A stretch of 64,000 bases of DNA, taken from Globodera rostochiensis. Taxonomy: Eukaryota; Nematoda; Chromadorea; Rhabditida; Heteroderidae. A program made the translations under genes and the position numbers. The stretch's first letter is position 1. Every line of letters begins with the position of its first letter. The notes below the pieces were generated by a model that saw only the letters and a list, made by a program, of their open reading frames with translations, searched no databases and was not told where the DNA came from. Shown here in pieces: positions 1 to 13,200 of the stretch. The stretch spans positions 4,506,082-4,570,081 of the forward strand of contig JAEVLN010000004.1 of NCBI GenBank assembly GCA_018350325.1, written 5' to 3'.

Positions 1-418
1 TACGTATTGGATAGTTGGGGATATGATGAGATGGTTTGGGGTCCCAGATATATATTATATTTAATCTAAACGGTTCGGGCTCTGCCCCTCCCCCCTCTCC
101 CATTTAAAAACAAAACAAAATTCTCATGTCTGGGAAAAGAAGTTTTAAAGATTTAGGGGATGCCTGACCTCTGTTTCGACCAAATTCGAACCCCTACCCG
201 AATTTGAACATTGGTCGAAGATCTTTTGCCTCAAAATCATTCAAAAAGCATGAAAATGCCAACGATGGAGGTCAGATTCGGGTTCTACTCCTCGAAAATC
301 TCTAAAACTCTTTTTTCCGGACTTCTATGAAAAAAAATGGGAGGGAGGGCCAGCCAAACTATACAAACGGTTCGATACTTTCAGATTATACGCTTATATT
401 TTGGAGGTTCATTGACTT
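1..418. other. Upstream region of atp-1, with a dispersed repeat
   Basis: No gene is supported here. Positions about 225-364 resemble a second stretch near 60826-60951: both carry 'CTCAAAATC', 'TTCAAAAAG', a 'GTCA-ATTCGG' block and an A-rich/G-rich end followed by 'CAAACTAT'. The atp-1 start codon follows at 419. Confidence 0.5.
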
Positions 419-2852
<2,434 letters not shown>

Positions 2853-3104
2853 ATTGTTAAAGAAAATAGATATGCATTTGATTATGTTCAGGCTATAGGA
2901 GTAATCAGACACTTTACCGTTTTGCTGTTTTTAAGTTGTTTTGGTGTGAAATAATGTTTGAAGAGTTCGTTGGAATTCGAATGGGGAAGTTTATGCAAAG
3001 AAAAAATAATTTCAAAGCAGATATAGAGGAACGTCGTTGGGTACAAAATAACAATCAACTAAATATCACTCAGAGTAAAGCCGTTTTCGACCAGTAGCTC
3101 AAAA

Positions 3105-6100
3105 TCACCCACAGCCGCCGCAACCCCCACATCCTCCACATCCACCTGAACTTTTTGTGTGGTTTTGAAAAGAGTTTTGGGTTTTCACTGACCGCAACCG
3201 CCACACGCGCCGCATGCGCCACATGCACCGCACGCGCCTGAATTGATTATGTATTATATATTTGGTCCTTCTATTGGGCTCGAGGTCATGATGGGCTCTA
3301 AAGGGCATTTAAGCAAGCGTTACCGCAACTTGCAGCTCCGTCACACCCCAAGTCCAGGCCGTCCATCGCACCACTCATCATCAGAATCATGGGCCCGAAA
3401 TTGTGTTGATAGCGTTGCAAACTTAAAAGTCGATTGGACGGCAACGGGCGGCCTTAAATTGGGAAAAGCGTTTTTTTGGTTCCGGACCATCCGTTTAAGT
3501 ATTCGAGACTGCCAGTGAACATCGCTATTTTACCGTAACCGCAGGCCAACGTCACGGGCCACTTTTGACACTAAATTTGGGAGTTGTTTCTGATTCTGCA
3601 GTCTTTTAACCTGGTGACTGACGGCTGCGGTCGGTTTCGATCGGACGCAAACTTTGTCCGGGTTACAAAGGATGAAAAGAGTGCCAATGCCGAAAATGCA
3701 ACACAAATGTTCCGAAGTTTGTGTATTTCGACAATGCTTAGGAATTGGGGGGGGGGGATTTGGAATTTGTTTGGGTCACCAGCAGAAACCATTCTGCGTC
3801 CGTTTAGTCTGGCCTGGGCGTCTGAAATGGGCGCATTTGGAGTGTTTACGCTCTTCCCAAAACAAAACCTCCGATGGTGAACAGAGTGGACCCTGCCGTC
3901 AAAAGGATCATTTAAATCAGCAAAATAAATAAATAATGTATAATTTACCGCCCGGGCCCGGGACGTGAAACTTTTGCACAGTGTTTCTGAATTTGGGGAG
4001 AGTCCTTTCAGGAATTTATTTTGTCTCCAACTTGAGCAGGTTGAACAGCTCCACGTTCAGAACGCCCGCACTTCCGCTCTTTCCCTTAAATTACAAATTC
4101 TCGACTTCTTCCCAAATTCTCGACTTTGTGACGTTTGTCGCCTGCCTGTCGTCGCACAAATCCGTGCCAACCGCCCTTAAGGATGGCGAAATCGCCCTCC
4201 CGGTTTAGAACCAATAGTACGCGTTCCTCGGACGAAGACAAATTGGGAAGAAATTGCTAAAAAGTTGGGTCAAACAGAACTTCGGACGTTCCAGGGACCA
4301 GATTGGAGTCCAACTGTTCCTTGGAGGGCATTGAGTCGGCTCCGATCAGATGGGCCATGCACAACAGTCCTGAGTGATCGGAAAGTATAACTGGTGTATT
4401 GGGCGATTGGAAGGAGACTTTGTTCTGTGCCAAAAACGAGGATCATGGACAGAAGCAGTGGTGCCGAATGCACAATTTGCACAAAGTATTTTGTGCCGTC
4501 TCTCACGTCCACAAGTCTGAATGGACAAATTGCGGTCACTTTCGTCGAACAATTCTCCCATTGACGTGTGAATGGCCGTATAAACTCGGACGCCCGGGTG
4601 CAATTGGCTTCGGTTCAGTGCCGCACTCTGACAAAGGGACCACAGACGCGAGTCGGGCTGCAATTGCTGCTCCACATAGTCGCCCGCAAGCAGTTCAAGC
4701 TCACGGTTAAGAGAAACGCTGAAACGGAACAGAAAAAGTTGGGAGAACATTAGCTGAAGTCGCGGAAGTGGGGGGATGAGAGGGGGGGGAGGTCTTTCGG
4801 GCGGTCCCGGACTTGGACTTGCCTTGCAGTCACATTCACCCGGGCTCGCAATTCGCCTTGTGGGGCTATGGCACAGTTGACACTCTCCAAGTACATTTGG
4901 ATGACTCTCTGTTGGGGTTTTGAATTTGCCAAAGGCAATAGCCGCTCGAGCGGAAGACGGCCCTATTTTAGGAAGGCAATTTGGCGTAGAATTTTGAATT
5001 GAATTGTTTAGGACCAAAAGTCGGACGACGTCGCGCTTGTGAATAAGAGTTCGATTCCACAAGTCCAACGAGATCAGCAAATCACGCTAAAAGCACAAAA
5101 TGGCGGATACTGAATGAATAAGCCAAAAAGGTACTGGGCATTTCCGCTCGAAGGCAAATTTGACAATGGAAGCAATCGGAACGGAGGAAGCGGAAGAGCT
5201 GGAAGAGGTGGCTGAGGCAGAAGAGCCGGAAGAACATCCGTTCTGCTGGGGCGGAGACCCATTGGCCGATGACGGGTCGCCGGCGGCGTTCGGTTGCCAA
5301 ACCAGGGAGAAGGAAGAACGAGTCACCTAATTGAGAGTTTGGTCCGGTCGAACGGGCCACAAACTTCCTCCACCCAAATGGCACTGACCTGTTTGTCCCA
5401 CAGGTCGGCATTGAACGTGGTGATCTTCTTGTCTGAGGGATCGTCTCCATCAGCACAGAGAACAAAACCCAACCCGTGCCGCCCACCTCCGTAGCTAAGC
5501 TTCAGCCTCAGCTGCTCTCTCTGCACGGGGATCTCCTTCAGCGCGATGGACGGGATGTGAATGTGCCCATAAGTAATCGTCTTAACAGCAGAATCAGCAT
5601 ACAAAAGTCACCAGCCAATACGTTACCGTAGTGTCTTGAGATTCGAAGCCCAAAAACACAGGCGCCATGTGTCCCCTGAAATGGACTTGCATTAAAGTTG
5701 ACCGAATGATTGAGTCTTATGCCACCCGGTCGTCACCCGTCCCCCCCCGTCCCCCCCGTCCCCCCCTACCTGTACATGCCGTCCCCCCTACCTGTACATG
5801 CCGTCCCCCCTACCTGTACATGCCGTCCCCCCTACCTGTACATGCCGTCCCCCCTACCTGTACATGCCGTCCCCCCTACCTGTACATGCCGTCCCCCCTA
5901 CCTGTACATGCAGCCACGTCTCCAAAAGCCTTCTTTGAAGTGCGCGCTCCAAGCCTTCTTTGTTATCGCTTCGCCTTTAACAACGAGAATGGAATAATAT
6001 TGTCATTTCACTTCACCTTTTAGCAGTTTACTGCCTTTGGAACGATCGTTGACAGAATCTTTTAGGAAATGTTATGATTAATGTGCATTAATAATAATAA

Positions 6101-8200
6101 TAATAATAATTACCTACCGTCATGTTTCAGTAGCGATCCAAAGATAGCCACGCTGAAATTGGGGTTTAATGGATCAGCAGCGACCAAACCGTCCGACCAG
6201 TCTCTGAGATAATCCAGCGGATGCAACTGGTGAGTGTGCCAGACCACGTCAAAGTCGTAGCAGGGCGTCAGGAACTGATCGGAGTACGTTTGCTTCAGCT
6301 GCAGAAAGTTTACATAGCGATCGATGGCGTCGGCCAAAAAGCGGGGAGCGGTGAAATGCGGCAAAGACACCTTTTTGAAAATTCAGCCGATCAATGGCAA
6401 ACCAAACGCAAAAAGCCGACACTTTCTCTGAACCTGATAGTTAAAGTTTCGTTGGCGTTGTACCGCCTCCGCAATGTCGTATTTGCTCTTTTGTTCGTAC
6501 GTCTCACGGACGCGGGCACTGCTCTGCAGAAAGTCGTACGGTTCGTCCGGACAGAGTTCGTTCCAAGACGACACCGACTAAAGAGAAGAAAGAAATTCCG
6601 AAAGTGATTCTGTCTTGATCAGTTGTTGGACTGATCTGATTGATCAGCCAGACGATGGGTGGCCATCAAATACGATCCCCCCCCCCTCTGTTCATGTGAT
6701 CTGATCCCCCTCGTTCATGTGATCTGATCCCCCTCGTTCATGAGATCTGATCCCCCTCGTTCATGAGATCTGATCCCCCTCGTTCATGTGATCTGATCCC
6801 CCTCGTTCATGTGATCTGATCCCCCTCGTTCATGTGATCTGATCCCCCTCGTTCATGTGATCTGATCCCCCTCGTTCATGAGATCTGATCCCCCTCGTTC
6901 ATGTGATCTGATCCCCCTCGTTCATGAGATCTGATCCCCCTCGTTCATGTGATTTGATCCCCCTCGTTCATGTGATCTGATCCCCCTGTTCATGTGATCT
7001 GATCCCCCTCGTTCATGTGATCTGATCCCCCTCGTTCATGTGATCTGATCCCCCTCGTTCATGTGATCTGATCCCCCTCGTTCATGAGATCTGATCCCCC
7101 TCGTTCATGTGATCTGATCAGTCAGACGATGGGTGTACATCAATTCAATCACCCCTCCCCCCTCGCCCTCCCCCCATTCATTTCACCTGTTCATATCTCT
7201 GCTGAATTTCGTCCGCACTTAGCAATTTGTGGTCGACGACCGTCCCACAGATGGCCATGCAATCTTGGCGATAATGCGTCGGAGAAAGCATCTGAATATG
7301 TTTGGCTGATTGGAAGAAGTGCGGGGCAATAAATCGGAATTATTGTGGCCATTTCAATCGTTCGGTGTTCATCACCAACGCACGTGTGTGTGCCAAACCC
7401 AATGCACCTGAAACGCGAGTTGGCATAGAATTTGTGCGTTTTTTTGTTTAAATGCTTACGTCCAGTGGGGGAATGCTGTTCAGATCCGGCTTGGCAGCCT
7501 GAATCGTTCTTTTATTGAACTAATTAATTGCCACGAAGGCATCGTTTTCCGTCTTTTAGCCCCGGGGGATTCTCTTCTCGACTCGGACCTGTGCCGGCAA
7601 CCAGCACGTCTCATATCGTCGGATGGCATTCTCCACCACAATCTTCTCATAAAGCACTGGCGCCTTCCTGAAAGCGCTTTCGAATGATCAGAGGAGTTCA
7701 AATCGCTTCTCCAAGAAAATGCCACTCTTCAGTCTGTCTTAGAGAAGCGTTGGCGAGGGATTCCACTAATGAGTCTGGGGGAGCCACTCAAATTAGCCCT
7801 TTCTTTACCTGTCGATCATGCGCAAAAAGTTGATCTCTCTTTGGCACGCGTTCAGCAAATCGATGCTTATGCACGCTTTCTGAAGGGATTCTTTCGACAA
7901 ATCCCCGAAAATGACTCGCCATTTGGTCGTGCGTTGAGCAAAGCGAAGCTGCTTGAATCCGTTGAAACTCCGCGTGGGCCTGTGCCTGCACGGAATTGGA
8001 GGAGGAGCATTGGGAATGGCATCCGTTGGAAGAGGAAGAGGGCACTGAACGTTGGGGACTTTCAACTTAAATAAAACGGCATCAGAATAACACTGATAAT
8101 GGCACATGGAGTTGCAATTGTGGACATTTTGGAGTGATGGAGATGTTGTGGAATCGCTGGAGGGGATGTGAACGACGGCTGCCGGGGAGTCGGATCCCAT
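3105..8200 (-). CDS. DUF1399 / glycine-rich domain-containing (GRDP-like) protein
   Basis: The family is found in plants, fungi and animals; its biochemical role is poorly known. The N-terminal part (about 8040-7800) ends ISIDLLNACQREINFLRMIDR. It continues through KAPVLYEK and NAIRRYETCWLPAQ (7673-7552), AAKPDLNSIPPLD (about 7490), a 24-bp microexon VHWVWHTH (7384-7407), then MLSPTHYRQDC (7310-7190). A second HTHQLHP copy sits in 6370-6110 after YDFDVVW. A C2-like or beta-rich part lies at 5700-5330, and a Ser-rich exon at 5326-5140 is followed by RDLLISLDLWNR. The last two exons (about 3240-3105) encode tandem Cys-Gly-Ala/Gly repeats ending GGCGGCG before the stop, which is the glycine-rich tail that names the family. 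Exons between 5000 and 3250 are only partly resolved; two frames are open at 4270-4540. I chose the start at 8200 because an acceptor-like ATTCAG sits directly before ATG. Two minisatellites lie in introns. Confidence 0.8.
5761..5914. repeat. 22-bp minisatellite (about 7 copies)
   Basis: Seven copies of CCCCCCTACCTGTACATGCCGT, nearly identical, lie in an intron of the DUF1399 gene. On the plus strand the array gives a spurious Pro-rich open frame. Confidence 0.95.
6086..6112. repeat. AAT trinucleotide microsatellite
   Basis: Uninterrupted AAT/ATT repeats lie just beyond the exon ending in KHDGR on the minus strand, at the start of an intron. Confidence 0.9.
6641..7142. repeat. 23-bp minisatellite (about 18 copies) bounded by a direct repeat
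   Basis: The unit is GATCTGATCCCCCTCGTTCAT plus GT or GA; one copy carries GATTTG and one lacks a C. The array spans about 6695-7114 in an intron of the DUF1399 gene. It is bounded by near-identical flanks at 6641-6669 and 7114-7142, which share TGATCAG-CAGACGATGGGTG and then CATCAA. Confidence 0.95.
7384..7407 (-). other. 24-bp microexon of the DUF1399 gene
   Basis: The revcomp reads TTTCAG, then GTGCATTGGGTTTGGCACAC plus ACAC, then a GTGCGT donor. It supplies VHWVWHTH, the conserved core motif of the family, in phase 0 between LDSIPPLD-type and MLSPTHY exons. Confidence 0.8.
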
Positions 8201-10208
8201 CTGAATGGACGAAAATGCTTTACTTGGCATATTTATGGCGAATTTAGCTATTTTTTACGGACGAGCATCTGATCGGCTGTCACTTGGCGGCTTTCTCACA
8301 AAAAAATCAATTTGTTTCCCAAATGCTCTCAAAGAAACACATCCGCCCGCCCTTCCCATATGCTGCAGGGAATGTCCCCGCCGGGGAAGACAGCCCCGGG
8401 CAATTTTCTGAAGTCGAAAGAAGAGAAAGACCCGGCGGGGCCTTATGGACAGAGATGGCCTATGCCCCCCCGTCCAGCTTGGGAACCGCGACCTTCATTC
8501 AGTAATAATTATGAACGGCGCGACTTTGGGAGATGCTTCCAGGGAAATTAAGTTGGCGAAGGGGGGGGGGGTAATTCCTTCACAAAACGTCCTTAAATTG
8601 AAGTACATTTTGTCCGACTGAAAATTTCGGATGCAAAAGGCTTCTCAAATCGACCCAAAGTTCACAAAGCTAATGGATTTTTGGGAAAAGCAAAAGTGGC
8701 AGAAAGAGCGTCCGCCTCTCCATTTATTCGTCCATCCGTCGTCATTCACCGGAGGGCACATCGTCCGGGCGCCGCCTGCCTCTGTCTTTGTGTCCTCACT
8801 TTGCAAAGGGCCAAAAGCTTCTGGCATCGCACGCAAAATTCCAACAAAACTCAGCTCTTTGCATTCCGAGGGGAGAGGGCAAAAAGGGGAGAAGAAGCCA
8901 AAAATCCGCCGACAACGGAAAGGAGAAGAGAGCGAGAAAGGGCCAGACACGCCGAGGCATTTTGCCTCGGGCAATTCCCGCCTCGGGCGTAAAAGGGGGG
9001 GGGGGGGGGGGCATTTTGCAACGGAACTTTTATAGGAGGGAATTGGAAGTGAAAGGAAATGAATGATCGAATTGAATCAAACGCTTTGGCCAAAAGCCCA
9101 ACAGTTTCTGTAATTGATGGTCAAAACCTTTCGGCACTTTTAGTGAATTTGGCATTTTTTTTTGCTGAGAAGAACTTTTCGATAACGATTTGTTCTCGGC
9201 CCTAAAAACAGAATGCGGCCTTTTCTCAATTCGAAACCCGACAGTTTTCGAGCGCGGCTTCTCTGTAACAATTCGAGCGGAAAGGTCCAAATTAAATTTA
9301 GACGAAATCGTTCAGTTCAAAACATTGTTGATTGATTAATTAATGAGATCAATCGATTGAACGCCGTTCGTAGTCCGGTGATGGAATCAATGTGATCAAC
9401 TACCACCACACTATGCTTTTCTTCCTCTTGGAATTTACCCCCCCCCCCCCTGTCCCCCCCCCCCCCCCCCCCCTTTACCCCCCCCCCCCCCCCGCCTGCT
9501 CACCCGCAACCCAATTTTTTTTTGTACATTTCCGTCATCCAACCCGCCAAATTCTGTCTGTCATTAGGACTGATTATAAGTGACTCACTGATAAGAAGAA
9601 CACCCACCCTCCATCCGTGTTGAGGTGAAGGGACTGCCCCCCCGCCCGCCCCTCTCATCCTTCATTTTCATTCCCTCCCCCCCCCCCTCCCCCCCCCCTC
9701 CCCCCCCCCTCCCCCCCCCCCTCCCCACCCCCCCTCCCCCCCCCCTCCCCCCCCCTTCTCCCCACCCCCCCTCCCCCCCCTCCCCCCCCCTTCTCCCCAC
9801 CCCCCCTCCCCCCCCCCTCCCCCCCCCTTCCCCCCCCTCCATCAGCATCTCTCTCAGCTCACAATCAGATGGTTTTGCTCCATCTGCTGCTGATATCGAA
9901 CGGGTGACTTCTTTGACTTTCTGCTGATCATCACCCCCCTCCCCTTCGGCGTTACGTTTTATGTACACTTTCTATTAATAAATCCTCAAATTCTAAATTT
10001 TTGATCACCCCCAAAAATTTTTCGCTTTTGTCCCTAAGGGGGCATGGGAATTCCCCAAGGGGCCATTTGCCGTCGCTGGCCGAGGTCCCATGACAAAATG
10101 GGTGCAAATTGCCCCCGAAACGTCTGTCTGTCCTTTGGCCATTATTCGAAATTTGTTTTAATATTTTATTTTTACATTTTTTGTCCACAAATTCTTTGCT
10201 GGCAGAAA
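8201..10208. other. Intergenic region between divergent genes, rich in C/G runs
   Basis: It should hold the promoters of the DUF1399 gene (minus) and the A-T-R synthetase (plus). Open frames are present on both strands around 8630-9090, but they are low-complexity and show no family signal. Poly-C or poly-G runs occur at about 8568, 8994-9011, 9440-9493 and 9676-9838. I see no convincing gene. Confidence 0.6.
9430..9838. repeat. Poly-C / CT-rich low-complexity tracts
   Basis: The block holds long C runs interrupted by single T, A or TT (9439-9493 and 9676-9838). The other strand is correspondingly G-rich and could form G-quadruplexes. Confidence 0.9.
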
Positions 10209-13200
10209 ATGTCTCCAAAGAACAAAGACTCTGCCCCTTCCGCCCCTTCGGCTTCTCCGTCCAACGGGCCTAACACCGCTGAAAATGCTTCTTCCTCGAC
10301 GGCATCTCCATCCCTCGACCCATCATTACCCATTCACTTTCGGCACATCAATGACAACGGCACGCCAATGGACGATGACGTCACGCTCGTCGGAATGTTC
10401 CGTCGAGTTTGGTAAAGGCATTTCATATCTTTGCGCATATTTCTGATTGGGGGAGATGGCCAACCGGACGCCGGTACTTTCCTGGGATTTGATCGGCTTA
10501 TTCAGCTCCGACCCCAACCTCCGCTCGAAGGTTGTGCTCCAGGACAGAGAGCGCCTATGGACATTGGGAGAGTTGGATGACATCACGGAACGGTTGGCAC
10601 GGCATTTTGTGAGGGCGTTCGGCTGTCACATTGGGTCGTGTGTCGCCATTTACATGGTCGGCAATCGACAATGGCAAATGCCCGGAAGATTTTGATTATT
10701 TGCAGTATAAATGCGCCGAGTACGTGTTCGCCTACATTGCCGCACTTAAAGCGGGTAGAATTGCTTTACTTTTTAGGGAATTGCCGGCCGGCAACATTCC
10801 CCCCCCCCCGGGGGGGGGGGTCCCCTCCCTTCCAATTTAAAAAAGCTATAACCCCGGGTTAAATGTGTAACCAAAAGCCGGGGGGAGCCTGGCGCCATGA
10901 CTTCTCTATCAAATGATACAAAGATTATTTGATTTGGTTGAATAACCAAAAAGTTACAGCTTTTCAAACTGGTCGGGCCAACTTACCCCGATCAGCACAA
11001 GGCCAAGGCCCCCGATCGCTCACCAACCGAACACTTTTCTGTCATTTCTCGTTCTGCTGCAGGTGCGGCTTACCTGCCCCTGGACATTTCCTACCCGGAG
11101 CCCCTTCTCAACTCCGTCCTGGACGAAGTCCGTCCCACGGTCGTTTGCGCGTCGGAGGAACACGCGGCCAACCTCAGTCCGTCCATTAACTGTCTGGTGA
11201 TGGACCCGCTGGGGAAATGGCTGGACGAGGAGTTGGGGGAGGACAAAGAGAACGGCGGGGACATAAAACTGCCGGGGAACGGGGAGCTGAGTCCGGACGA
11301 GGTCGAATAAACCAACGGATAAATTCAATTTCACATTGTCAGATCGCGTACATTGTCTATTCGTCCGGCACTACCGGAAAGCCGAAGGGTCTGCCAAATT
11401 GCCGAAATTCATGGCATTTGTCCCCCTCCCCTCATTAGGCATTGAATGTCCTCACCGGGGCGCCGTTCTCTCCTATAAATGGCGTTTTCGGTGAGTCGAT
11501 TTGCGAAAGATTGGATATTCGCGCGTTCTTCAGAAATTATCCCTACCGAGAGGACGACGTCGTGGGTCCGTTGTTGTTCATTTTTTGTCCATGGATTGAT
11601 TGATTAATTGGCTTTCAGCCTGTAACGTATTCTTCGTGTGGGAAATGTTTCGGCCAATTTTGCAGGCGACCAAAATGGTCGGTCCCTCCGGACTTTGGAC
11701 AAATGAACGTTTTGTCAGGTGATTATCCCCGACTCGACCATTTACGACTCCGGCCCCCTCTGCGACTTTCTGCGCCAAAATCGCGTCACTCAAATGCTAT
11801 TTACGCCATCTCTGCTCGAAATGGTCTTTTTGGTGATTGACATTGGCTAATTCAACTTTTTGTTTAGGTTTTGGACACTCAGGATGAACGGGCACTTGCC
11901 GATGCCTTCCAACACATGCGGTACGTCCCCCCCCCCCCCCCCCTCCTCCTGCTTTTGCGGGAATGACAAAACCCGTCAGATTGGTCCACCTCTGCGGCGA
12001 GGTGGTCACCTGTGCCCTGCTCGACCGCTTCTTCCGCCACTTTCCCCACGTACGCTGTGCCAATCTCTACTCCATCTCGGAGACACACGGCACAATATCC
12101 AAACGATTCCCTCCCATTCAAATGCTTCAGATGTGGCGGTCTCTAACCTCAGCGAATTCCATAGTCGACGCGAAAAACGCCAATTTGCGCCCGTCGGAAG
12201 GGTTGGCACTTAAGGACCGCTTCAATGATTTAAATTTAATTCGAAATTATTGTGACATTGAAGCTTTATTCAGTCTGAGCGGCCATTTAAATCCCAATCT
12301 CTTGAAGGTGCTTGATGGAGTAAATGTGCTAATTTTGGATGGACAAACAATGAAACGCGTGCCAATCGGAGTTCCGGGCGAAGTAAGCCATGAAAAATGG
12401 CAGAAATAACAGCAAAAACTTGTGGCAGATTTACGTTGCGGGTCCAACATTGGCCAGAGGTTACATCAACCGACCCGAACTTAACCGGGACCGGTTTGTG
12501 GAAGTGCCGGCCGAGTTGCGCAAAGAGGTGGGGGAAGTGCGAATGTACCGGACGGGCGACTGGGGCTATTTGATGCCAAATTCGCTGCTGGAAATCTGTG
12601 GACGTTGTGACACAATGGTGGGCATTAAATGGACAATAATCGGACAGTTTCCCCCCCCCCCCTTTTCTCGACAGGTCCGGATTCGGGGTTACAGTGTCGA
12701 ACTGCAGGTTTCTTTTGTAAAGGAAAGACGGCATTTTATTTGTGCCAGTTGTTCATACTCTTTGTTTTTTGAACTTAATTTGTGCGTATAAACTGTCGTC
12801 TCTGCTGCATCCTTTGAAAATGACAAATCGATAAGCTATGCGTCCCCCCAGGCGATCGAGTCCACTCTGCTGGACATGTCCGCCGTCCGCTCGTGTGCCG
12901 TAGTCTCCTTCGGTGCCGAGGGCGAGGACAAGCAGGTACGGCCATGCTGGTTGGTTGTTACTGTTGAAGGTACGTTAAGTTGGCCGCTTACATTGTGCTG
13001 CGCGAGAGAAGCGTGAACAGAAAGCAGCTGAGGGCGTTGCTGAAACGCATTTTGCCCTTTTACATGATGCCACAATTCTTCGTCTTTCTTGACAAGTACA
13101 GTACGGACAAATACCGTACAATGGCACTCACTGTATTCAGACTACCGCTGCTGCCGGCTTCGTCAAAAATTGACAGAAAGTAAATTTAATCGAAAAGCTT

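Noticed and set aside
5667..6023. Pro/His/Val-rich plus-strand open frame
   Set aside because: It is the translation of the 22-bp minisatellite inside an intron of a minus-strand gene.
5761..7142. Regular repeats considered as a CRISPR array
   Set aside because: The units are directly adjacent without unique spacers, and the genome is eukaryotic.
8631..9093. Several overlapping 70-130-codon frames on both strands
   Set aside because: Low-complexity, mutually overlapping, without splice-supported extension or known family.
9585..9968. Gly/Glu-rich open frame on the minus strand
   Set aside because: It only translates the CT-rich low-complexity block; no codon or family signal.
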